A stretch of DNA of 11,741 nucleotides from Clostridia bacterium. Its GTDB lineage: Bacteria > Bacillota > Clostridia > Christensenellales > Aristaeellaceae. Below are positions 1-5,624 of this stretch, in pieces (position 1 is the first letter of the stretch; the number at the start of each line of letters is the position of its first letter). Location: NCBI GenBank assembly GCA_900754755.1, contig CAAEEC010000371.1:1-11741 (forward strand), in the 5' to 3' direction. Below the pieces are notes generated by a model. It searched no databases. It saw only the letters and a list, made by a program, of their open reading frames with translations, and was not told the origin of the DNA. A program made the position numbers and the translations under genes.

Positions 1-11
1 GCCGCTTTATA

Positions 12-20
12 TGATATAAT
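12..20 (+). promoter_or_regulatory. Extended -10 promoter of the ABC transporter operon
   Basis: A TGATATAAT string at 12-20 matches the extended -10 pattern TGnTATAAT, with a perfect TATAAT at 15-20. It would start transcription near base 27 and leave a leader of about 25 bases before the ATG at 52. The -35 region would fall before the window, so only half of the promoter can be judged; extended -10 promoters often need little -35 match. Confidence 0.6.
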
Positions 21-51
21 TCTCTTATCAGGACAAAAGGGAGGAGAGGAT

Positions 52-1113
52 ATGTTCTATTCCATCTTGCTGAATCTGAAAAGCCTCTTCCTGTACCGCA
101 AACGCTACCTGGTCTCCCAGATCCTCACCTTTACCGCGCTGGGCTTTGTGGTGCTGACGGCGGCCAAGGTCATTGCCGCGCACTCTGAAGTGGCCGATTT
201 TGCCAACACGAACATTTATACTTTCGCCATTCGGGAAGATGCGCAGCCCGCAGACCTCGCCGCCGCTCTCAACGGCTTTTTGGAACTTGCCAATGAAAAC
301 GACGTCGTCCAGGTCTTTGCGAACCCGCCCGGGGAGGATTCCTGGCTGTTGGCGGGCACCAACGCATTTGTGGATGAATTCTGGTATCAACAGAACGTGG
401 AAGAAGATTTCATTTTGACAGATGGATTCTATGCCTGGATGGGCTCCGCCTTCTGGGGCGATGGCGCAAGCCTGGATTTTCCGTACGTCTCTGTGCGAAT
501 CCGGGAAAATTCTTACACAGTTGCCGGTGTGGTGGACATGATTCTCTATAATATGGCAGAGCTGGAAATCCGAAATGGCGTTTTCATCCCCCTGGGCAAT
601 TATCTCGCCTGCGGCTATCCCATCCAATCCGTAACGCTCCGCCTCTATCGCCCGCCCAGCGCGCAAACGCATGCTGCAATCGCCAGACTGTTTAACCCAT
701 ACGCGCAGGAAGCAATCGCGCCGCTCGCCCCTCCCTCCCCTCTGGCGGGTTGGGGCAGCATGCTCGCCGCGGTGTGCGTGCCTTTCATTGCGCTGTGCCT
801 GTGTCTGGTTGCCATCCAGGCAAAATCGCTGTGCGTGGCCCGCCGGCAATTGATCTGGACAGAGCTTTGTGCCGGCGCCACCCATGCGCGCGTTTGGAGC
901 GAATTCTTTTTGCAATTTTTGTTGCTGCTTTTGGTGGGAAATCTGTTGGCGGCTGTGCCCTCTGACATGGCTTACACGATGCTGGACTACGAGCGGGCAA
1001 TCGACGCGCGCATTTCCCTGGCTGTGCTCCTGGCCTACACCGGCTTTGCCGCCGCGCTCCTGGCTGTGGGCATCCATGCTGGCGTGCACAAATGCGCCCG
1101 GGAAGAGAGGTGA
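52..1113 (+). CDS. MacB/FtsX-type ABC transporter permease, subunit 1
   Basis: This is probably one of two membrane subunits of the ABC transporter encoded here. The ATG at 52 is preceded by GGGAGG (39-44) with a 7-base gap. Hydrophobic segments lie near residues 19-42, 236-256, 283-303 and 320-343, leaving about 190 residues outside between the first two. That one-plus-three layout is typical of the MacB/FtsX (type VII) superfamily. The outer domain holds a MacB-core-like stretch (YTVAGVV at 155-161, then NGVFIPLGNY at 175-184). After TM2, the run RRQLIWTELCAGA (264-276) resembles the FtsX motif that couples to the ATPase. It is short for the family, which often has 370-420 residues. The second permease follows after only 6 bases, so the two are probably co-translated and pair up. 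The substrate is not known. The fold class is fairly sure; an exact family name is not. Confidence 0.8.
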   Translation: MFYSILLNLKSLFLYRKRYLVSQILTFTALGFVVLTAAKVIAAHSEVADFANTNIYTFAIREDAQPADLAAALNGFLELANENDVVQVFANPPGEDSWLLAGTNAFVDEFWYQQNVEEDFILTDGFYAWMGSAFWGDGASLDFPYVSVRIRENSYTVAGVVDMILYNMAELEIRNGVFIPLGNYLACGYPIQSVTLRLYRPPSAQTHAAIARLFNPYAQEAIAPLAPPSPLAGWGSMLAAVCVPFIALCLCLVAIQAKSLCVARRQLIWTELCAGATHARVWSEFFLQFLLLLLVGNLLAAVPSDMAYTMLDYERAIDARISLAVLLAYTGFAAALLAVGIHAGVHKCAREER

Positions 1114-1119
1114 GAATTC

Positions 1120-2316
1120 GTGCGAAAACGGCTGCGGCTTTTGCGCTATGCCTGGCGCGCTATGGGGCTGCAATACGGCCTTTTGCTGTGCCTCATTGCC
1201 ACCACAGCGTTATGCGTACAGTTCACCTGTGTGCCGCCGCTGACCAAACTGGTGCAATATACGAGATACATGGGCGCTGGTTTGGAAAACGCGGCTTTTT
1301 TCCAGGCGAACCTGCATTTTCACGAGCGTTGGTCGGGCAACTGGAATTTCAGCCGCGATTTTCCGGATTATCTGGAAGCCCGGCAAATCATCGATGGCCT
1401 TGCCCAGCGGGCGCTGTGCCACTCCGGTTTTGCGGACTTAGGGGCAAACGAACGGGTTCGGCTCTATGTGTGCAATGAAACGCTACTGCGCAACCTGGAT
1501 TTGCCGGGCGATGCTTCCCGCGCCTTGCTGGAATATCGCGAGCGCGCGGATGGTGCGTCCTATATTCCCCTGATGCTCGATGAGCGCCTCCGCGCGACCT
1601 ATGCCACCGGCGATGTGCTGGAGCTCAAAATTCGGGGAAATGAGCGCAGCTTCCCGGCGATCGTTGCGGGATACCTTGCGAGCGATTACGAACTTCCCTA
1701 TAGCGGGCAATCTGGCAGCCGTGCGTTTATCGATTATATTTTTTCCCGGGATACCAGCGGCGATTGCATTGCCCTGTGCGTGAGCTGCCCGGAATTGGGC
1801 CTGGACGCGGATGAATACACCTACAGTAAGTTCCTGCTCTTTCCGCCAGAGGGCGAACGGGTGGAAGACGCCATCGCGGATTGGCAAGCGTGCCTGCTGC
1901 GGCATGGCATAGGGGACGTCATCACGCTGCGCCAGATGCGCGCGCAAGAACTCGCTTTGAATTTCACGGGGCCAGATGCGGTGTTTGGCCTGGTCGCCTT
2001 GCTTTCGCTGGCGCTGCTGCTGGTAGGCCTGCGGGGCTTTATGGCGAATATGGCAGAGAAACTGGAAAATCAGGCGAGCGTATACCGCCTGCTGGGGATT
2101 GCACCCGGGCAATGGCGCGCCGTCATGCTATGCGCCTATGGCATTCCCGTCACGCTTCTTTTGTTGGCGGCGCAGTGCGCGATTTTTCTCCTGTATGCGG
2201 ACACCACCATCCCCTATGCGCACATTCCCATCACCCTGGTTACCTTATGGATGGCAGCGGCGTTGGTATTCCCCCTGTTGATCAAAACGCTGCGGCCGCT
2301 CCGGCCGAAATCCTAA
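1120..2316 (+). CDS. MacB/FtsX-type ABC transporter permease, subunit 2
   Basis: This is the second, dissimilar permease-like subunit. It starts at GTG 1120, six bases after the previous stop, with AGAGAGGTGA just upstream overlapping that stop. Helices lie near residues 17-36, 286-307, 334-358 and 369-387, with a roughly 250-residue outer domain, again the MacB/FtsX topology. Within the outer domain, SYIPLMLDERLRA followed by GDVLELKIRGNERSFPAIVAGY (147-185) has the look of the MacB core domain. After TM2, ENQASVYRLLGIAPGQWRAV (316-335) matches the FtsX-family coupling region well. The outer domain carries a C216-C220-C223 cluster, absent from the first subunit. Two different half-permeases with one ATPase suggest a heterodimeric channel. 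Export, lipoprotein handling and signalling are all possible; the sequence does not choose between them. Confidence 0.8.
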   Translation: MRKRLRLLRYAWRAMGLQYGLLLCLIATTALCVQFTCVPPLTKLVQYTRYMGAGLENAAFFQANLHFHERWSGNWNFSRDFPDYLEARQIIDGLAQRALCHSGFADLGANERVRLYVCNETLLRNLDLPGDASRALLEYRERADGASYIPLMLDERLRATYATGDVLELKIRGNERSFPAIVAGYLASDYELPYSGQSGSRAFIDYIFSRDTSGDCIALCVSCPELGLDADEYTYSKFLLFPPEGERVEDAIADWQACLLRHGIGDVITLRQMRAQELALNFTGPDAVFGLVALLSLALLLVGLRGFMANMAEKLENQASVYRLLGIAPGQWRAVMLCAYGIPVTLLLLAAQCAIFLLYADTTIPYAHIPITLVTLWMAAALVFPLLIKTLRPLRPKS

Positions 2317-2332
2317 GCAGAGGAGAAAGACC

Positions 2333-3016
2333 ATGTATCCCATAGAGTTGAAGGGCATTTCCAAAGTGTATCACCCGGGCCAGCGCTGGGCGCGAACCGC
2401 GCTGCACGACATTCACCTCTGCATTGCGGAAGGCGAAGCGTGCGCGCTGATGGGCGCATCGGGCAGCGGAAAAACGACGTTGCTCAAAATCATCGGCCAG
2501 ATCCTTGCGCCCACTTCCGGCGAATGCCGCATCCATGGCGTAAACACCGCCGCGCTATCCGAGCGAAAAAAAGCGCGCATCCGCAACCAAACGATCGGAT
2601 TCATTTTTCAGGATTTCGGGCTGGTGGAAGACCGCAACGCCCTGGAAAACACAGCCATGCCATTTTTGTTCGATCCAGAGATTTCCTATGCTCAGGGCAA
2701 AAAAATGGCGCTGGAGGCGCTGGAGCAGGTCGGGCTTGCGCATCTGGCCAAGGAACGGGTTTCGCACCTTTCCGGCGGCGAGCGCCAGCGGGTGGCAATT
2801 GCGCGCGCCATGGCCAAGCGGCACGATATCCTGCTGGCCGATGAGCCGACGGGACAATTGGACACGGAAACAGCGCTGCATATTATGCAGCTTTTGCAAG
2901 CCATCCAGAAAAGCGGCACGACATTGCTGGTGGCCACGCACAATCCCCTGGTGGCCGCCCATTGCACGCGGCAAATCGTTCTCAAAGATGGCGCATTGGC
3001 TGACGTTGGAACGTAG
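2333..3016 (+). CDS. ABC transporter ATP-binding protein, LolD/MacB type
   Basis: This cytoplasmic ATPase should power the two preceding permeases. All motifs are intact: Walker A GASGSGKTT (41-49), Q-loop Gln93 in FIFQDFG, signature LSGGERQR (146-153), Walker B ILLADE (166-171) followed by PTGQLD, and the H-loop His203 in ATHN. The length of 227 aa is normal for the MacB/LolD/FtsE-like group, whose members pair with FtsX-fold permeases. The ATG at 2333 follows AGAGGAG (2319-2325) with a 7-base gap, 16 bases after the second permease stop, so it is the third gene of the operon. Bacteriocin-export ATPases of Firmicutes belong to the same broad group, but no bacteriocin precursor is visible nearby, so that role is only a possibility. 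Confidence 0.93.
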   Translation: MYPIELKGISKVYHPGQRWARTALHDIHLCIAEGEACALMGASGSGKTTLLKIIGQILAPTSGECRIHGVNTAALSERKKARIRNQTIGFIFQDFGLVEDRNALENTAMPFLFDPEISYAQGKKMALEALEQVGLAHLAKERVSHLSGGERQRVAIARAMAKRHDILLADEPTGQLDTETALHIMQLLQAIQKSGTTLLVATHNPLVAAHCTRQIVLKDGALADVGT

Positions 3017-3056
3017 AACCGCAACAGGTTTCGGAACCAAAAGAAAGGAGGGGCCT

Positions 3057-3089
3057 GTGAAAAAACTTTTGTTGTGCTTTCACAGCCCT
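3057..3089 (+). repeat. Direct repeat copy 1 (33 bases)
   Basis: This copy matches 3508-3540 in the same orientation at 28 of 33 bases, without gaps. The shared core includes AACTTTTG and TTTCACAGCCCT. It also contains most of an 8-base inverted repeat, CTGTGAAA with TTTCACAG (3055-3085, 15-base loop). It lies directly after the ATPase gene. Confidence 0.6.
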
Positions 3090-3143
3090 CAGAGCATTGA
3101 CAAAGCTGATATTTTATTCGAAATTGCAAGATTTTATTTTTAA
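3057..3143 (+). CDS. Possible 28-aa peptide after the ABC operon (doubtful)
   Basis: A GTG at 3057 opens a 28-codon frame ending in TAA at 3141-3143. The peptide begins VKKLLLCFHSPQS. A near-perfect ribosome binding site, GAAAGGAGG (3043-3051), sits 5 bases upstream, and the frame lies 40 bases after the ATPase stop, so it could be the last gene of the operon. Against this, its first 33 bases recur as a repeat at 3508-3540, where no ORF like it is preserved. The same bases also form a CTGTGAAA/TTTCACAG inverted repeat (3055-3062 with 3078-3085). No family is recognised. It may be a small peptide, a leader, or only a fragment of repeated DNA. Confidence 0.25.
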   Translation: MKKLLLCFHSPQSIDKADILFEIARFYF

Positions 3144-3175
3144 ATAGCGCAATCTTATGATTTTTAAGTTTCTAA

Positions 3176-3200
3176 CCCATCGGTCAGCTTTGCTGATAGC
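3176..3200 (+). repeat. Partial copy of the hairpin repeat
   Basis: Bases 3176-3200 start with CCC and contain TCAGC-TTT-GCTGA (3184-3196), ending in TAGC. This parallels the first half of the full repeat 36 bases downstream, where GTCGGC-TAAC-GCCGAC is followed by AGC. It lacks the second, GC-rich hairpin. It is probably a decayed or truncated tandem copy. Confidence 0.4.
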
Positions 3201-3211
3201 GTAGTAGAACG

Positions 3212-3264
3212 ACCCCTCAGTCGGCTAACGCCGACAGCTCCCCTTACGCAGGGGAGCCTTTTGG
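3212..3264 (+). repeat. Inverted repeat arm 1 with two hairpins
   Basis: This 53-base arm is the reverse complement of 3396-3450 at about 44 positions. It has two stem-loops: GTCGGC/GCCGAC (3220-3235) and GCTCCCCT/AGGGGAGC (3237-3257). Together with arm 2 it encloses about 130 bases of AT-richer DNA, giving a palindromic unit of about 240 bases like a MITE. From memory, repeats of this CCCCTCAGTC...GGGGAGCC type are scattered in Clostridia genomes. Confidence 0.75.
3237..3262 (+). terminator. Likely terminator of the ABC operon
   Basis: The stem GCTCCCCT (3237-3244) pairs with AGGGGAGC (3250-3257) around a 5-base loop and is followed by CTTTT. This is the best intrinsic terminator after the ATPase gene on the + strand, though the T-tract is short. 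It is part of inverted repeat arm 1, about 220 bases after the ATPase stop. Confidence 0.5.
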
Positions 3265-3395
3265 GAAGTGCTACATCATAAGAAACAGCATCAACTAAAC
3301 ATATCTACATAAAACGAAATGCATATGGCACGAATTATTGACTGAAACAGATAAAAAATCTTTGGACAGTGTGCCTCTATGCGGCGCGGCAGCGT

Positions 3396-3450
3396 CCAAA
3401 AGGCTCCCCTTGGAATCAAGGGGAGCTGGCAGCGAAGCTGACTGAGGGGT
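3396..3450 (-). repeat. Inverted repeat arm 2 with two hairpins
   Basis: This 55-base arm mirrors 3212-3264. It contains a 10-base stem, GCTCCCCTTG/CAAGGGGAGC (3403-3426, loop GAAT), and the smaller hairpin CAGC-GAA-GCTG (3430-3440). The loops differ from arm 1 while the stems are kept. This suggests the structures, not just the sequence, have been maintained. Confidence 0.75.
3398..3426 (-). terminator. Likely terminator of the peptidase operon
   Basis: Read on the - strand, GCTCCCCTTG pairs with CAAGGGGAGC (3403-3426) around a 4-base loop and is followed by CTTTT (3398-3402). It lies about 120 bases beyond the stop of the 86-aa gene. It mirrors the + strand terminator in arm 1. Confidence 0.5.
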
Positions 3451-3507
3451 TACCTTGCGCATTGCTTTTGACGATGGAAACCGGGTTTGGCGATGATCAG
3501 AGAGGTT

Positions 3508-3540
3508 GCGAAAGAACTTTTGCTGTTTTTTCACAGCCCT
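3508..3540 (+). repeat. Direct repeat copy 2 (33 bases)
   Basis: This is the second copy of the repeat at 3057-3089, placed just beyond the stop codon of the 86-aa gene on the - strand. In this copy GCTGT (3522-3526) can pair with ACAGC (3533-3537) to give a small hairpin. The two copies bracket the inverted-repeat pair, so each convergent operon ends beside one copy. Confidence 0.6.
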
Positions 3541-3545
3541 TCCGT

Positions 3546-3806
3546 TCACAGATCATCCGGCATTTCGTATGTACCGTTGTTCATCCGCTCGACGATGCCG
3601 CCGAGGTCGTTCGGATCCTGCTTGATTTCCGCCATGGGATCATCGCTGAGCATGGCTTGCAGCTTTGCGTCCGTATCGTGCTCCCACGGCCTGTCGTTCG
3701 CCTTCATGGCGTTGTGCACGGCAACGCGCTCCAGCGCCCGGTTGCCCTTGGCCGCGTTGGGAATCACGCTGCGATAGAGGTTCCTGAAGTGGTCAAACAC
3801 TCCCAT
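3546..3806 (-). CDS. Small acidic protein of unknown function (86 aa)
   Basis: I do not recognise this protein. It begins MGVFDHFRNLYRSVIP, with a mildly amphipathic start, and ends in an acidic, glycine- and asparagine-containing tail (NNGTYEMPDDL). There is no signal peptide, membrane helix or cysteine pair, so it is probably a soluble cytoplasmic protein. The start is well supported: the ATG at 3804-3806 has GGGAGGG (3814-3820) 7 bases upstream, the same spacing as the gene before it. It lies 44 bases after the M3 oligoendopeptidase stop on the same strand and is probably the last gene of that operon. Good translation signals make it likely real, but its role cannot be guessed. Confidence 0.75.
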   Translation of the reverse strand: MGVFDHFRNLYRSVIPNAAKGNRALERVAVHNAMKANDRPWEHDTDAKLQAMLSDDPMAEIKQDPNDLGGIVERMNNGTYEMPDDL

Positions 3807-3850
3807 ACGTTTTCCCTCCCAAAAAATTGTTTCCCTAAGTGCGAAGCCCG

Positions 3851-5605
3851 TTAGGCCAGCTTTTCCATTTCGTCGATCATCTTTTCCACCACGGAGAGGG
3901 ACTTGCGCCAGAAGTTCACATCCGTAACGTCGATGCCCACGCGCGCGGCCACATCCTTCACATCGCCCAGGCCCGTGGCGGCGAGCAGCGCATCGTATTC
4001 CGGCAAGAACGCCTCTCCCTTTTCCAGATACCGCTCATATACGCCCAGGCCAAACAGCAGGCCGAACGCATAGGGGAAATTATAAAAATGCAGGCTCGCA
4101 GAATAATAATGCGTTTTGCAGGCCCACATATAGGGATGCAACACGTTTTCATCCAGGCCGTCGCCATAGGTCTGCTTCTGCGCGTCGAGCATGATTTCCT
4201 TGAGCTCATCGGGCAGCATGGTGTGATCCTTTCTGCGCTCGATCACTTCGGATTCGAACAGGAAGCGGCTCAAAATGTCCACCACCACTTGTGCCGCGTT
4301 GCCAATCTGCTGGTCGAGCAGCATCAGGCGCTCCTGAGGATTCGCGCCCTCTTGCAATTTGGCAACCAGCATCGTCTCATTGAAGATGGACGCGGTTTCC
4401 GCCAGCGTCATCGGGTAATCGGCGTTGAGGATGGACAAATGCTTCACACAATCGCCATGGTACGCGTGCCCCAGTTCATGCGCCAGCGTGCTGACGGAAT
4501 CCAGGCTACCCTCGAAATTCGCCAGCACATAGCTGATGCCCAGCGGATGCACGCCCGCGCAGAACGCGCCGCCCTGCTTGCCCTCGTAGGGGAACGCATC
4601 GATCCAACGTTCCTCAAACGCGCGGTCGATGAATCGGCTCATTTTTTCGCTGAACTGGCCGAATACCTGCACCAAAAGCTGGCGCGCTTCTTCCAGCGTG
4701 TAGGTCTTGCCCGCCGCGCCAATGGGCGCGAACAAATCATAAAACGGCAATCCGCCCTCGTGCCCCAAATGGCGCGCCTTGGCGCGGAAATAGCGCCGGA
4801 ACGCGGGCAGGGATTCGCGCATGGCGGTGAGCATGGCGTCGAGCGTCTGCCGGTCGATCTTCGCGGCGTCGAGCGCGGTATCGAGCACGGTATCGTAATG
4901 CTGCAATTCGCACAGGGTCAGCGCTTCGCCCTTGATGCCGTTCAGGCAGGCGGCCATGGGCAGCTCGATGCGCGGATAGGAAGCCAGTTCGGCTTCATAG
5001 GCCCGGCGGCGCACCGATGCATCTGGCGAGGTCGCCATGCCGCGCACGGTGGACAGCGGCAGAGATTGCTTTTCTCCATCGATTTCCATCTCCACCATGT
5101 GCGTGGCCATTATCTGGTCGGAAAGCTGGCTCCACGCCTCGCCGCCGGTCATCTGCATCTTGAGCACCGGGCCCTCGATGGCCGGATCCATCACGTGCGC
5201 CGCGTCCTTCACCATGGTCTTGAGCATGTATTCGTGTTCTTTGAGCAGCGGTTCGCGCGCGATCAGCGCGTCCAAACCTTCGACCTTGCTCACATAGCGC
5301 ATGAAGGCAGAACTCGTTTGCTGCATTTCCACCTGCGCGCGCATCAGCTTATCCATCCAGGCGAGCGCTTGCTCGTTTTTCGCGTTGGTCGCCAAATTGA
5401 GAAAAATGAATTCCCCCACCAGCGCCATTTTTTCCGACCGCTTTTGCGCGGTGCGCACCGCCTGCACGAGCAGCGCGCCCACGTCCGCCGGTTTTTCCTG
5501 CAGGAGCGCCGCCAGTTCCTGGTTGAGCGCCTGCGCCTGCGCAAAGTCCGCCGCCAGTTTCGCATCGTCAAAGCCGCTATACATCTTCGTCAAATCCCAG
5601 TGCAA
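3851..5605 (-). CDS. pepF: Oligoendopeptidase F family metallopeptidase (M3)
   Basis: This is a cytoplasmic zinc endopeptidase that should cut short peptides as part of peptide turnover. The zinc site is clear: His376-Glu377-Leu-Gly-His380 in LAHELGHAYHGD, with Glu403 in LAETAS as the probable third ligand. The length of 584 aa is normal for the pepF/M3 family. The N-terminal helical region and the C-terminal region with HPYMWACKTHYYSASLHFYN, the expected substrate and transition-state part, are both present. The start is TTG at 5603-5605, supported by GGAGGG (5613-5618) 7 bases upstream. The first ATG, seven codons later, is too far from that site. It begins 19 bases after the exported metalloprotease stop and precedes the 86-aa gene, so the three probably form one transcript. 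No signal peptide is seen. Confidence 0.93.
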   Translation of the reverse strand: MHWDLTKMYSGFDDAKLAADFAQAQALNQELAALLQEKPADVGALLVQAVRTAQKRSEKMALVGEFIFLNLATNAKNEQALAWMDKLMRAQVEMQQTSSAFMRYVSKVEGLDALIAREPLLKEHEYMLKTMVKDAAHVMDPAIEGPVLKMQMTGGEAWSQLSDQIMATHMVEMEIDGEKQSLPLSTVRGMATSPDASVRRRAYEAELASYPRIELPMAACLNGIKGEALTLCELQHYDTVLDTALDAAKIDRQTLDAMLTAMRESLPAFRRYFRAKARHLGHEGGLPFYDLFAPIGAAGKTYTLEEARQLLVQVFGQFSEKMSRFIDRAFEERWIDAFPYEGKQGGAFCAGVHPLGISYVLANFEGSLDSVSTLAHELGHAYHGDCVKHLSILNADYPMTLAETASIFNETMLVAKLQEGANPQERLMLLDQQIGNAAQVVVDILSRFLFESEVIERRKDHTMLPDELKEIMLDAQKQTYGDGLDENVLHPYMWACKTHYYSASLHFYNFPYAFGLLFGLGVYERYLEKGEAFLPEYDALLAATGLGDVKDVAARVGIDVTDVNFWRKSLSVVEKMIDEMEKLA

Positions 5606-5624
5606 CGTTTTTCCCTCCGATTTT

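Larger units (their letters stand above)
3017..3545. other. Convergent intergenic region rich in repeats
   Basis: These 529 bases separate the + strand transporter operon from the - strand peptidase operon. They are visibly AT-richer than the flanks, especially 3095-3180 and 3270-3360. No large gene is convincing. The region holds a 33-base direct repeat (3057-3089 and 3508-3540), a partial hairpin repeat (3176-3200), an inverted pair of 53-55 base repeats (3212-3264 and 3396-3450) and a possible 28-codon frame. The layout suggests a small non-autonomous mobile or extragenic repeat that also serves as a two-way terminator. Confidence 0.7.

Noticed and set aside
28..1173. Open frame of 381 codons on the - strand
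   Set aside because: It is opposite the first permease, which has membrane helices, a ribosome binding site and operon context. The mirror frame has none.
3097..3125. Perfect TTGACA on the + strand as a possible promoter
   Set aside because: At 16-18 bases downstream only GAAATT-like sequence is found, no usable -10, and no gene follows on that strand.
3057..3540. CRISPR-like array from the repeated units
   Set aside because: There are only two copies of the 33-base unit, about 450 bases apart, with no regular spacers and no cas genes.
3295..3549. 84-codon frame on the - strand in the intergenic region
   Set aside because: It reads straight through inverted repeat arm 2 and direct repeat copy 2, giving the typical repeat-derived pieces (PQSASLPAPLDSKGS). 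It lacks a good ribosome binding site.
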